19,036 bases of DNA from Planctomycetaceae bacterium (GTDB lineage Bacteria; Planctomycetota; Planctomycetia; Pirellulales; Thermoguttaceae). Below, piece after piece: positions 1 through 8,871 of this stretch. Under the pieces are notes generated by a model. That model did no database searches, had not been told where the DNA came from, and saw only the letters and a program-made list of their open reading frames with translations. Both the position numbers and the translations under genes were made by a program. Every line of letters begins with the position of its first letter. Positions within the stretch are counted from its first letter, which is position 1. The stretch lies in assembly GCA_015062085.1 (NCBI GenBank), contig SUVI01000068.1, positions 1-19,036 on the forward strand, written 5' to 3'.

Positions 1-90
1 TCATGTTATTTCATCATATTGTCAAAGATAAATCAGTCTTGCGACTTGACTTCCTCTTAAGTTTCATTGCTTTCACTTAAGATGCGAATG

Positions 91-118
91 AATATACCAC
101 ATTTCCATTTTTCCGCAA
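91..118 (-). promoter_or_regulatory. sigma70-like promoter reading out of the left edge
   Basis: On the minus strand TTGCGG (113-118) and TATATT (91-96) are separated by 16 bases. The -10 is preceded by TGG (extended -10), and seven C residues stand directly before the -35. It points toward a gene outside the window. Confidence 0.6.
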
Positions 119-302
119 GGGGGGGAGTTCCAATTTTTTTTCACTTTTCTTGGATCAAACCACATACAAAATCTCTTTCATGCCGTATTTTACCGAACAA
201 AACCCTACTCGATCTTTTTTAAAATTTTCTTGGATCTTCCTCTTTTTTCTCTCATTTCGCTGGCAATTTCTTCATTTTCAGCCAGTTTTCCCACGATCTC
301 TC

Positions 303-331
303 TTGCAAAAATATCCTTTTTTTGCTATTCT
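303..331 (+). promoter_or_regulatory. sigma70-like promoter of the GH110 gene
   Basis: TTGCAA (303-308), a 17-base spacer and TATTCT (326-331) with TGC just before the -10. Transcription would start near 338, giving a leader of about 40 bases that contains AGGAG at 367-371 in front of the ATG at 378. Confidence 0.6.
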
Positions 332-377
332 TCGGAGCATAAAATTATGGAATTCCTCATTCCTATAGGAGTATTTT

Positions 378-2210
378 ATGAAAATTCAACTATTTTATCT
401 CGCCGCGGGCCTTCTGTTCTTCTGTTTCGCACCTGTTTTCGCGGAAGAAATACCGCCGCATGGCATTCCCGGCCTCCAGCAGAAACTTGACGAGCTCGCG
501 GATCCGGCGCAGTGTCTCTATTCGCCGGAGAAAACCCCGACGCCGGAAGAACTTAAAGCCCTGGCCGACACGCCCCCCGTCACGATCACGATCCCGAAAG
601 GTACCTACCACTTTTATTATGACCAAGGCCTTACACAGGAACATTTCATCTCGAATCACGACCAGGACGATCCGAAATCGGTCGGCATTTCGTTTCAAAA
701 TCTGAAGAACGTGACGTTTGACGGCTCCGGTTCCACGTTTGTTTTTCATGGGAAAATGCTTCCGATCGTTCTGAAAAACTGCGCGAACTGCACATTGAAA
801 AATTTTAAGATCGACTTCGCGGACCCGGCAATTTCTCAGGTCAAAGTCCTCGAAAACAAACCGGAAGGCCTTACGATCGCGCTTGCGCCGGAGGTGAAGT
901 ACGAAGTCGAGAACGGGCGTCTTTTTTTCTTCGGAACACAGTGGCGGCACTCATCCGGGACCGGCATCGCGTTTGAGGAAAATACACGCCGGCTGGTCTT
1001 CACGACTTCCGATGTTCGTGTCGATCTGTCGAACGTGCAAGAAATCCAGCCTCGTATTTTCTTCTGCCCTAACTGGAAAAACACGAAACTTGTCCCCGGG
1101 ACCCGAGTCGCGCTTCGCCCCTGGAATCGGCCGGCGTGCGCGATCTTCGTTTTTCATGACCTGAATACGAAACTGGAGAACATTCAGATCCACTACGCGG
1201 AAGGCATGGGAGTTCTGGCTCAGATGAGCGAAAATATCCACCTGAACGGTCTCTCCGTCTGTCTCCGCGGCAGCGATGACTCACGGTATTTCACGACCCA
1301 CGCGGACGCCACGCATTTTTCCGGCTGCAAAGGTCAGCTCCTCTCGGAAAACGGCGTTTACGAATCCATGATGGACGACGCGATCAACGTTCACGGCACG
1401 TACCTGAAGGTGGTCAAACGAGTCAACGACAAAACGCTTCAGGGACGATATTCTCACCCGCAGACCTATGGTTTTCACTGGGGAACAGTCGGCGATGAAG
1501 TTCAGTTCATCCGTTCCAATACTATGGAGCATTTTGACGGCGTGAACCGGATCACGGCGATCAAAGCAGTGGATAAACCGACCGAACACGGCGCGAAAGT
1601 CTTCGAGATCAGTTTCGAAAAACCGGTTCCGGCCGAGATCTCCGAAGCGGGAAAATACGGGATCGAAAATCTGACATGGACACCAGAAGTCATTTTCCGC
1701 AAAAACATCATCCGAAACAATCGGGCACGCGGCGCGCTCTTTTCTACACCGAAACGCACAATTATCGAAGAAAACCTTTTCGATCACACTTCCGGAACCG
1801 CCATCCTGCTGTGCGGCGACTGCAACGGCTGGTTCGAGACCGGCGCGTGCCGCGATGTCGTCATTCGGAAAAATACGTTTCTGAACGCGTTGACCAATAT
1901 GTTCCAGTTCACCAACGGTATCATTTCGATCTATCCGGAAATTCCGGATCTAAAGGGGCAGCAGAAGTATTTTCACGGCGGAAGGCCGGACGCTATTCTG
2001 ATCGAAGAAAATGTTTTCAGAACATTTGATCATCCGATCGTTTACGCCAAATCGATCGACGGTCTGACGTTCCGGAAGAACGTGATCGAGAAGACCTCGG
2101 ACTATCCGGCATTTCACTGGAATCAAAAAACATTCCTTTTTGAACGTGCCGTCAACGTAAAAGTGGAAGAAAACACGAGCAGCGTTCCGCTGACGTTTGA
2201 AAGCCGCTAA
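378..2210 (+). CDS. Secreted GH110 alpha-1,3-galactosidase
   Basis: The 610-residue protein starts at an ATG preceded by AGGAG with a good spacing. Residues 1-22 form a signal peptide ending in PVFA before EE, so it acts outside the cytoplasm. The rest is a right-handed beta-helix that closely follows glycoside hydrolase family 110 (GlaA/GlaB of Bacteroides) as I remember it: ISNHDQDDP near residue 92, YAEGMGVLAQ, DATHFSGCKG, MMDDAINVHGTYLK, and NNRARGALFSTPKRT. Three aspartates, D310, D333 and D334, have the same spacing as the essential acidic residues reported for a characterised marine member. Family members remove terminal alpha-1,3-linked galactose, as in blood-group B and linear alpha-Gal structures, by inversion. 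Whether this one is branched-specific (A type) or also accepts linear substrates (B type) cannot be told by eye. Length is typical; no break is seen. Confidence 0.95.
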   Translation: MKIQLFYLAAGLLFFCFAPVFAEEIPPHGIPGLQQKLDELADPAQCLYSPEKTPTPEELKALADTPPVTITIPKGTYHFYYDQGLTQEHFISNHDQDDPKSVGISFQNLKNVTFDGSGSTFVFHGKMLPIVLKNCANCTLKNFKIDFADPAISQVKVLENKPEGLTIALAPEVKYEVENGRLFFFGTQWRHSSGTGIAFEENTRRLVFTTSDVRVDLSNVQEIQPRIFFCPNWKNTKLVPGTRVALRPWNRPACAIFVFHDLNTKLENIQIHYAEGMGVLAQMSENIHLNGLSVCLRGSDDSRYFTTHADATHFSGCKGQLLSENGVYESMMDDAINVHGTYLKVVKRVNDKTLQGRYSHPQTYGFHWGTVGDEVQFIRSNTMEHFDGVNRITAIKAVDKPTEHGAKVFEISFEKPVPAEISEAGKYGIENLTWTPEVIFRKNIIRNNRARGALFSTPKRTIIEENLFDHTSGTAILLCGDCNGWFETGACRDVVIRKNTFLNALTNMFQFTNGIISIYPEIPDLKGQQKYFHGGRPDAILIEENVFRTFDHPIVYAKSIDGLTFRKNVIEKTSDYPAFHWNQKTFLFERAVNVKVEENTSSVPLTFESR

Positions 2211-2243
2211 AACGGAACCATAAGCAGAGGATACCGTCCTCTC

Positions 2244-2280
2244 CCCATCCGAAAACATTGACGTTTCGGATGGGCTTTTT
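2244..2280 (+). terminator. Strong intrinsic terminator after the GH110 gene
   Basis: A perfect 11-base-pair stem (2244-2254 with 2264-2274, arm CCCATCCGAAA) with a 9-base loop is followed by CTTTTT. It lies 33 bases after the GH110 stop and separates this gene from the next one. Confidence 0.88.
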
Positions 2281-2294
2281 CATTCCAGTCCCCC

Positions 2295-2323
2295 TTGCAT
2301 CTTTCGGCCGTTTGTGCTATCAT
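2295..2323 (+). promoter_or_regulatory. sigma70-like promoter of the DUF4886 gene
   Basis: TTGCAT (2295-2300), 17 bases, then TATCAT (2318-2323) preceded by TGC. Five C residues stand directly before the -35. It lies just after the GH110 terminator, so the downstream gene is transcribed separately. Confidence 0.65.
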
Positions 2324-2368
2324 CAGAGACATTCCCACCAACTTACCCTTTATATCAGGAGCAAATCC

Positions 2369-3217
2369 ATGAAAAAAACGATTTTTGCACTACTCGCCCT
2401 CACGTTCCTCCTTGCCTTTTGCCTGACCTGCCGACCGCTCCAGGCTCAGGATGCCGCAGTAGATGCCGCAGACGGGAAAAAGACGGTCCGAGTCCTGACG
2501 ATCGGCAACAGTTTCGCTGATTCCCTCCGGCGGTATTTCGTCCAGACCGTAGAGTCAGCGGACTGCAAGCTCATCGTGGGATACTTGAATATTGGCGGCT
2601 GTTCGTTTGAACGGCATTGGAATAACGTGGCGAAAGAGCTCGCAGATCCGACGAAACCCGCTCATTTCAGGACAACGTATCTGGAAAAGATCCAGAGCGA
2701 GGAGTGGGATTTCATTTCGATCCAGCAAGTGAGCCACTGCAGCTGGCGTTACGAAACGTTCCAGCCGTTCGCGGACGATCTGATCGGATTTCTGAAGAAG
2801 AACTGCCCGAACGCAGAGATCGTGATCCAGCAGACGTGGGCATATCATCCGAATGAAAAACGTTTGGCCGGCTGGGGATTTTCGCAGCGCGAGATGTACG
2901 AGAAACTAACGGCCGCTTACGACACACTTGCCAAGAAACACGGTCTTCGCGTGATCCCTACGGGCGATGCTGTTCAGCTTGCGCGTGAGACACAGCCTAG
3001 CGGTTACCGTCCGGAGGACCCCTCCACGATATTCACGGGAGACGGGTTCCATTTGAATGCGCGCGGACAGTATCTCCAGGCGTGCGTATGGTTCTCGATG
3101 CTTTTTGATGAGCCTGCGTCTAAAGTGAAGTTCGTGCCGAAAGAACTGACGGCAGAAGATGCAGCCTTCCTTCGCGAAGCAGCTCAAAAAGCGGTCGACG
3201 GCAGAAAAACAAGATAG
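2369..3217 (+). CDS. Secreted DUF4886 SGNH hydrolase-like protein
   Basis: I start it at the ATG at 2369, preceded by AGGAG at 2357-2361 and beginning a clean signal peptide (MKKTIF, hydrophobic core, LQA before QD). A longer frame can be opened at a TTG at 2258, but this sits inside the upstream terminator. The mature part resembles DUF4886 of the SGNH/GDSL superfamily: TIGNSFADS with the nucleophile-type Ser48, the NIGGCS glycine block, IQQTWAYHPNE, and the C-terminal GDGFHLNARGQYL with D225 and H228 as the Asp-x-x-His block. The protein is 282 residues, normal for the family. Exact substrate is unknown; relatives in glycan loci are thought to be carbohydrate esterases. Next to a GH110 enzyme, an O-deacylating role on the same glycans is a reasonable guess only. 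Confidence 0.85.
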   Translation: MKKTIFALLALTFLLAFCLTCRPLQAQDAAVDAADGKKTVRVLTIGNSFADSLRRYFVQTVESADCKLIVGYLNIGGCSFERHWNNVAKELADPTKPAHFRTTYLEKIQSEEWDFISIQQVSHCSWRYETFQPFADDLIGFLKKNCPNAEIVIQQTWAYHPNEKRLAGWGFSQREMYEKLTAAYDTLAKKHGLRVIPTGDAVQLARETQPSGYRPEDPSTIFTGDGFHLNARGQYLQACVWFSMLFDEPASKVKFVPKELTAEDAAFLREAAQKAVDGRKTR

Positions 3218-3301
3218 ACGGACGAATATCGAAACCGTAAAAAGTGCATCAAAAATGATGCTCTAAAAAATGATGTCCTGAGCCAAAAATGCCGATAATT
3301 A

Positions 3302-3368
3302 TTCCCGGAGCTTCTGTTTTGTCTTCCCACCGCACGCAGACAGACAGCAGGCTTCCGGGAAATTTTTT
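3302..3368 (+). terminator. Possible long-loop terminator after the DUF4886 gene
   Basis: TTCCCGGA (3302-3309) pairs with TCCGGGAA (3354-3361), extended by a bulged GC/GC, and six T residues follow at 3363-3368. The loop is over 40 bases, which is long for an intrinsic terminator. A smaller hairpin, GCATCA-AAAA-TGATGC (3246-3261), lies closer to the stop but lacks a T run on this strand. Confidence 0.4.
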
Positions 3369-3417
3369 GTCGAAATATCCCGGCAAGATCCCCATTTTTC
3401 ATGAAACGAGAGGAACG

Positions 3418-4914
3418 ATGCTGCCATCAAGCCTTCCCATGACTCATTTTGAGGAGTACATGCTCCTGGACGGTACAGATACCTATCCGATGGAATGCCA
3501 TTGCCGGTTCCGTTTCTCTGGGGAATTTGACCGGGATCAGACCGAACTTGCCCTCGCGGAAGCTCTTGCGTCCCACCCGCTTTTTTATGCCGTCTGCCGC
3601 GAAACGAAAAAGTATCGTTACGCTTGGGAATTTCCGAAGATCCCGGAACGTTTGGAGGACCGGATCGAACATGGCGGCGAGTATTCCCGGATCCTCGGAG
3701 TGCGTCTCTACTGGCTTGAGGGGATCTGCCGGGATAAGTATCCTGAAATCATGAACGAGCCGCTCTCCCTTTTTTCTGAACCGATGCTGCGTCTCTATAT
3801 CGTGGAGGAAAAAGACGCCGCGGGAAAGACAGTCCGTTCCGACTTCATCATCAAGTGTCATCACAGTGCGGGGGACGGAAAGGGGTTTGGCCGATTCTTT
3901 CTCGATTTCCTGATCAGTTACGCACGTTCCCAGGGGATCGAACTTCCGGAATGGCAAAATATTCCGAAAACAGTACCTGCCCGGCTCGCAGAACGCGGCT
4001 GGTTCGGACGCAGTGTGTGGCAAAATTTTCTTCAGGTACTCATCTGCACGATGCACCTTCCCCGCAGTCTGCGGCTCATCACACACAGCGTTCAGCCGAT
4101 CGTTCGGCAATGTATCCAGAATGGGACCGGCAAAAAAGAACTTCCTATCCCGGAAGACTCCTGCCCGCCAAAAGGGGCGCCGTGCATTCTGTTTCGGAAA
4201 CTGCCGCAGGATCGATCTGCTGCGATCCTACAGAAATGCCGTGATTTTGGCTGCACATTCAACGATATTCTGCTTCAGGCCGTGTGGGCTGGAACGAAAG
4301 AATGGCGGCTCAAAAATCCGGAACTCGCCTATGAAGGCCGCCGTAAATGGTTTCGGATATCCGTCCCGATGGATCTGCGAGTCCCCGGCCTTGAAAATAT
4401 GCCGGCGTGCAACATCGTGAGCATGCTTTTTTGTGACCGAAAATGGGAAGACGTCGATCTTTCCGCCTCTTTCCGCAACTCGATCCACCGAGAAATGATG
4501 AAAGCCAAAAAATATTCCCTCGGCTTCCTTCTGATCCAGAGCATGCGCGACGCCCGGTTCGTATGCGGGCACCTTCACGATGCAGTGAAACTCCGCGACT
4601 GCTGGGCCTCCATGGTCCTAACGAATATCGGGCCGATGTTTCCTCCAAAGTTTTTCCCATTTCCAAGAAACGAAAATGGCGAGCTGAAAATCGGCAGCCT
4701 CGTGCTGGAAGAAATCGATTCCGCCTCGCCGATCCGCTCGTTGACCAACGCCTCCATCTGCTGTACGACCTACGCAGGCCGACTCCAGTTTTCGATGATC
4801 TACGACTCGCGGTCCATGCAGCAAGAAACTGCGGACGAATACTTCGACACGATCCTCGCAGCGATGTGGAAGATCTGCGATGTAGAAGATCCTTGCCTAG
4901 CCGAAAACCGATAG
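3418..4914 (+). CDS. Condensation-fold CoA-dependent acyltransferase
   Basis: I start at the ATG at 3418, which has GAGAGGA at 3408-3414; a frame extension to 3289 has no ribosome site and would cover the putative terminator. The 498-residue protein has no signal peptide. It carries HHSAGDG (H148, H149, D153), the HHxxxDG catalytic motif of the condensation domain / wax-ester synthase / PapA superfamily, where the second His acts as general base for acyl transfer from CoA or a carrier protein. The C-terminal half shows a FNDILLQAVW segment, VPMDLR and LTNIGP, positions where WES/DGAT and alcohol acyltransferases also have conserved blocks. No NRPS or PKS module is adjacent, so it is an orphan. 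The acyl donor and acceptor are unknown; a lipid, alcohol or glycan acyl ester is possible. It ends 45 bases from the convergent lptD end. Confidence 0.75.
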   Translation: MLPSSLPMTHFEEYMLLDGTDTYPMECHCRFRFSGEFDRDQTELALAEALASHPLFYAVCRETKKYRYAWEFPKIPERLEDRIEHGGEYSRILGVRLYWLEGICRDKYPEIMNEPLSLFSEPMLRLYIVEEKDAAGKTVRSDFIIKCHHSAGDGKGFGRFFLDFLISYARSQGIELPEWQNIPKTVPARLAERGWFGRSVWQNFLQVLICTMHLPRSLRLITHSVQPIVRQCIQNGTGKKELPIPEDSCPPKGAPCILFRKLPQDRSAAILQKCRDFGCTFNDILLQAVWAGTKEWRLKNPELAYEGRRKWFRISVPMDLRVPGLENMPACNIVSMLFCDRKWEDVDLSASFRNSIHREMMKAKKYSLGFLLIQSMRDARFVCGHLHDAVKLRDCWASMVLTNIGPMFPPKFFPFPRNENGELKIGSLVLEEIDSASPIRSLTNASICCTTYAGRLQFSMIYDSRSMQQETADEYFDTILAAMWKICDVEDPCLAENR

Positions 4915-4959
4915 TCCCGCCGCATTGAAAAACGATTTTGAAGATGCATTACGGCAAAC

Positions 4960-7900
4960 TCAGTCCACACCGTAAACTCCCGGCGGCACGATGTCCAGCG
5001 ACCTCGCCACTCTTCCCTTTTTGCCGAAACGCGGTTCCAGCGTGAAATGAAGGGAGAAATTGTCCGACGGATCGTCGTAATTCACGCCGGCCGTAAAGAG
5101 GAAAGATTCTCCGATGCGCGTCAAACTGACGGATTCCCCAATGTTTCCCTTGCCGGAGATGTCAAAGGAACTCATGAACGCCGCCGCCCATTTCTCTGAC
5201 ATTCGGTAATTAAAACCGATACGCATGACGACATTTTCAACGCTTCCGGTGAGGTAATGAAGGCTCGTGAAAAACGAACCTTTTCCCGGTCTTCCAAGTA
5301 CCATGCCAACATCGACCATACAGAGACCGTCACTGAAAAAGTCGAACATTCCGGAGGAGTAGACCGTCAGCCGGTCTCCCGGATGCCAGCGCAGATCGTA
5401 ATCCAAAAGTCCGATCACCGAACCGAAATTATCGCGGTCCGCATTGGGATACAGATTGAAATTCGTGTCGAAAGTCACCCAATCCACGATCCGTTCCTGA
5501 CCAGTCATTCCGCGTTTTGTCTGCCAGCGGTGGTGCATTCCGAAACGGATCAGCGCCAAGTCATCCGCCAGCTCCGTATTAGATGTCACCCAACCGCCGA
5601 GATTACTTCGTACCGCATAACTGCGCAGCTGGTATTTTTCCGGGATCGGCAGTCCGTTGAAGAGGGTCGAACTCATGTGATGCGCAAAATCCATCAGCGC
5701 ACGGTCGCTCGGCAGGTCGTAGAGCGGCAGTTCTTCCACTCCCAGATTGGATCCCGCAACGAGCGCTTCCACATCAAAATCCACTTTGTGCATGACGCCG
5801 TTCACATTAAAGAGACGGCTGTGGAAATCGTAGTACCGCCACATCGGAAGATTCGCCCGAACACCGACCTGACCGTACAGTCTCCCCGTATCATCTCCAT
5901 TGAGGTCCTCTCCCCAATACGCAGCTTCTCCCAGTACGAACGGCACGACTTTAACGGCACCGAGCTGGAACGGATAGCTGATCTCATGGCGAGTCGATGC
6001 ACGTATTCCCTTCCGCTCGGTTTCCCAGTCAAGAAGGTGCCAGAGCGCCCGATCTGCGGGATCTTCCGGAGCCGTGTCGGGGAAAAGGTGCACATAACCG
6101 ACCTGTGAGTAAGAATTCCACGTCAGAAGATCGCCGAACAGCGGCTCTCCAAGCCAGTAGAATTCCAGCTGCGGGAGACGCTGGGTCTGCGTGTGGAAAT
6201 CGTTCGTCCTCACATCCGCCCAAAGCGAAAAACTGCGGTTTTCGACCGTCTTGCCGATCTTGAGCTGATTCGCCCGGTCGGAATCCTCGTACCAACTGTG
6301 CTGAAAATACTCTTCCTGGAAATTTCGGTCACTGAGGACTCCTAACTGAAATTTAAGATCCCAGTCATTCCCAAAGGTACTCTGATGCCGTCCAAACAGC
6401 TGGTAGCGGAATTTCGTCTCCGGTTCCAAATGCCGACGGCCTTCACCAAGATTGTCTTCGCCGGTATCGTAAATGCCCCAAAAATCAAATTCCCCTTTTC
6501 CTTTTCCGGAAAACAGTCCCAACGGGATCTCTTGCCCATCTCCAGTCCGGTCATATTGAAACTCCGTGCCGAGACCAGGGCCGCGTTTTGTGTACCAGAG
6601 CGCATCCAGATCCCAACTCGTCCCGCTCCAAGGTTCCTCCATTCCCAGAAGCCGATACATATCGAACCCGACGATCGCCTGGACGCCGAATATCGAACCG
6701 CTCCGCAGCGAAAAACGATTCACGATCTGCGACGGCATATCCATCGGAACGGTAAATTTCGGAAAATAGAAGACTGGAACCTGACCGACCATCACCTTGG
6801 TACGCCGACCGACCAGCTCACTATGGTGCTCCGTCAAGAACTCACCCGTCTTTGGATCTCGCATGGCTTCCCCGGTAAGCGGATCCAATCGTACCCGGTC
6901 CTGAGAACGAAACAGAAGACTTCCCACATGGAATCGATAAAGAGGCTCGCCGATCCGACTAGTCGTCACGAAAGTATCGCTCGCCAGCATCGTCCCCTCC
7001 GACGGCATTCGGATCTCCTCTGCACGCAAACGCAAAAGCCCTTCGTCGTTCGGGAATGATGCAAACACTTCCGCCTCACGAATGTATCCGCGGCGGCGGG
7101 AAACATCAAAGTACATTTTGCTCGCGTAAACTTTCTGATTGCCCTGGCGGAACACAATGTCGCCCTCCAGGTAAAGTTCCATCTGATGGTCCTTCAGGTT
7201 CAGGGAACGCTGATCGTTGATCCCGCTCAGATCCTGATCCGACCAAACGACCATCCGGTCCGCAGAGATCTCAATGAGCCCAAGCTGAAAATCACGAATG
7301 GCCTCAAGTCTATCCAGACGGTTCTCCTGCAGTGCTTTCTCTTCCAGCTCTTTTTCCGCTCCGTCGATCAAGACGGTGATTCCATTCTTGAAAACCGCAC
7401 TGTTCAGATTCCCCTTCTTCGTGACGTTGATCTGCATATCCTCATCGCCGCGCGGGAAAAAACTGATCCTGCGAGACCCAGGAAGGATCGCATTCGGGTC
7501 AAATGACGAAATATTTCCACTGCGGATCCGGCCTTCCGTTGAAAAGACGAACGGCGGCATGGACGCGTCCTCTTCCGTATGAAGCGGAGTATTCGAAACG
7601 ACCACCTCTCCCTCCGTTTTCTGAAGCGGAAGTTCCGGTGATGATTCCAACACAGATGACGGTGTGGACGTCGGTGTGGACGTCGGTGTGGACGTCGGTG
7701 TGGATGACGGCGAAGATGACGGCGAAGATGACGGCGAAGAATGTGCCTGTACACTCCCTGCCTCTGTTCCCTGCAGCCCCGCTTCCACAGCTGAAGCAGC
7801 ATACTGAGTCAAAAGAAGCCGAGCAGGACGAAACATTTCCTGAAACGCCCGCGTATAAAAATCACCGTCTGCCGGACCTGCCGTACCCGAAGTCCCCTCA

Positions 7901-8658
7901 CCTTTCGGCACAAATTCCGCGCGGATCTGCAGCTCCGTTTGCGTATTCAAACGCCCTGCCCACGTGTCCGCCTCAACTTTGGAAGTCGTTTTCGCAGTCA
8001 CAAATGAGACATTTGCCGTCCCTTCCAAATACAAAAGGACCTGGTAGACCGAACGCTGTGCGGCATCCAGCTGGAGCGGACTGACCCAAAGGACCATTCT
8101 TTCCGAACAAAAAGAATCCTGCCCCTGACGCAGCTCGCACTTTCCCTCCAAAACGTAAACGGTATACTGCCCCTCTCTGCGCGTCGTGTACGAATCTGCC
8201 GAGACTGAAACAATACCAAACTCCTCTTCCCGCGGATACGTCATGCCAAGATTGTCCGTCAGCGTCGGTACAAAACAGACAGATGTCCCGCCAGCCTCAA
8301 GCCTATCCTGCATACCGAACACATCGCCAGTCCCGGAAAAGTCATCACTTTCAGTAAACGTTTCTCTCATTCCCGAGAAATCTTCCGATACTGCTATCCC
8401 GATCTCTCGAGAAAAATCGCGAAATACCGGAGACACAAACGAACCGGAATCAGGATCCGAAGCACACTGCCAAGAAAGCGCCGAAACGGAAACGTCACCT
8501 TCCGCTAACGCTGCCGGAACCGACACCGCAAAGAGGAAAAAAGTAAAAAGGAAGAAAACAAAAAAGAAGAAAAAAGCGCATATCGCCCCCGAACAGAGCC
8601 GTGAAAGACTCTGCTTCACAAAAAAAACACAAAATGGGACGAATTTAAACTTAATCAT
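4960..8658 (-). CDS. lptD: LptD-type LPS-assembly outer-membrane protein
   Basis: This is the outer-membrane translocon that inserts LPS into the outer leaflet. From the ATG at 8658 it is 1232 residues, clearly longer than the roughly 780 of E. coli LptD. After a Phe-rich signal peptide ending in PAALAEG come an LptA/OstA-like beta-jellyroll stretch (around residues 155-225), a Ser/Thr/Pro linker coded by 12-base repeats, a second OstA-like block (about 450-560; GLIEISADRMVVW, YLEGDIVFRQG) and VGQVPVFYFPKF near 623, which is the classic entry to the LptD barrel. The remainder, to the C-terminus, is rich in alternating aromatic strands as expected for the barrel. The frame can be extended to a TTG at 8697, but that TTG lies in the -35 box. 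A GTG at 8619 (KQSLSRL, then the hydrophobic core) would give a more usual signal peptide. No partner lptE is visible. Confidence 0.85.
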   Translation of the reverse strand: MIKFKFVPFCVFFVKQSLSRLCSGAICAFFFFFVFFLFTFFLFAVSVPAALAEGDVSVSALSWQCASDPDSGSFVSPVFRDFSREIGIAVSEDFSGMRETFTESDDFSGTGDVFGMQDRLEAGGTSVCFVPTLTDNLGMTYPREEEFGIVSVSADSYTTRREGQYTVYVLEGKCELRQGQDSFCSERMVLWVSPLQLDAAQRSVYQVLLYLEGTANVSFVTAKTTSKVEADTWAGRLNTQTELQIRAEFVPKGEGTSGTAGPADGDFYTRAFQEMFRPARLLLTQYAASAVEAGLQGTEAGSVQAHSSPSSSPSSSPSSTPTSTPTSTPTSTPSSVLESSPELPLQKTEGEVVVSNTPLHTEEDASMPPFVFSTEGRIRSGNISSFDPNAILPGSRRISFFPRGDEDMQINVTKKGNLNSAVFKNGITVLIDGAEKELEEKALQENRLDRLEAIRDFQLGLIEISADRMVVWSDQDLSGINDQRSLNLKDHQMELYLEGDIVFRQGNQKVYASKMYFDVSRRRGYIREAEVFASFPNDEGLLRLRAEEIRMPSEGTMLASDTFVTTSRIGEPLYRFHVGSLLFRSQDRVRLDPLTGEAMRDPKTGEFLTEHHSELVGRRTKVMVGQVPVFYFPKFTVPMDMPSQIVNRFSLRSGSIFGVQAIVGFDMYRLLGMEEPWSGTSWDLDALWYTKRGPGLGTEFQYDRTGDGQEIPLGLFSGKGKGEFDFWGIYDTGEDNLGEGRRHLEPETKFRYQLFGRHQSTFGNDWDLKFQLGVLSDRNFQEEYFQHSWYEDSDRANQLKIGKTVENRSFSLWADVRTNDFHTQTQRLPQLEFYWLGEPLFGDLLTWNSYSQVGYVHLFPDTAPEDPADRALWHLLDWETERKGIRASTRHEISYPFQLGAVKVVPFVLGEAAYWGEDLNGDDTGRLYGQVGVRANLPMWRYYDFHSRLFNVNGVMHKVDFDVEALVAGSNLGVEELPLYDLPSDRALMDFAHHMSSTLFNGLPIPEKYQLRSYAVRSNLGGWVTSNTELADDLALIRFGMHHRWQTKRGMTGQERIVDWVTFDTNFNLYPNADRDNFGSVIGLLDYDLRWHPGDRLTVYSSGMFDFFSDGLCMVDVGMVLGRPGKGSFFTSLHYLTGSVENVVMRIGFNYRMSEKWAAAFMSSFDISGKGNIGESVSLTRIGESFLFTAGVNYDDPSDNFSLHFTLEPRFGKKGRVARSLDIVPPGVYGVD
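7655..7738 (-). repeat. 12-base tandem repeat inside lptD
   Basis: Seven 12-base units in two subtypes: four of the type GACGTCGGTGTG (the first a variant) and three of GATGACGGCGAA, as read on the plus strand. On the coding strand they give four-residue units SSPS and STPT. Since the unit is a multiple of three, copy-number change keeps the frame. It forms a flexible linker between the two OstA-like parts of LptD. Confidence 0.9.
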
Positions 8659-8668
8659 AATTGCATAA

Positions 8669-8697
8669 AGTATAGAAAAAATAGTGAAAAAGCGCAA
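8669..8697 (-). promoter_or_regulatory. sigma70-like promoter of lptD
   Basis: On the minus strand TTGCGC (8692-8697), 17 bases, TATACT (8669-8674). Transcription would start near 8662, only a few bases before the ATG at 8658. This implies a leaderless message, or use of the later GTG at 8619. Confidence 0.55.
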
Positions 8698-8871
8698 TAG
8701 AAAAAATCCTCTTTCACGCGTTTCTTGAGATGATTTTTAAGAAAATCTCCACTTTTTTGGAATTTTTTTAAAGAAAGACTCAAGTTTTTCAGTTTTTGCT
8801 AAACTTCTCAGAAAAAAAGAACAAAAAAACACCAAACGAATTGCAAACCGCACGCAAATGAAGAATTCCAG

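Larger units (their letters stand above)
1..377. other. AT-rich divergent intergenic region
   Basis: No convincing gene is seen here. The short plus-strand frames at 150-490 have no good ribosome binding site and run into the GH110 gene in another frame. The stretch carries a minus-strand promoter at 91-118 that would serve a gene beyond the left edge, and a plus-strand promoter at 303-331 for the GH110 gene. The middle part, 130-300, is T-rich on the plus strand with no clear structure. Confidence 0.6.

Noticed and set aside
2258..2368. Upstream TTG extension of the DUF4886 gene
   Set aside because: It would place the start inside the upstream terminator and before the promoter, and would spoil the signal peptide that begins at 2369.
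3289..3417. Upstream ATG extension of the acyltransferase gene
   Set aside because: No ribosome site at 3289 and no family-like sequence in the extra 43 residues; 3418 has GAGAGGA in front.
5257..6108. 283-codon plus-strand frame antisense to lptD
   Set aside because: His/Arg/Ile-rich shadow of the LptD barrel coding strand; no start signal and no domain.
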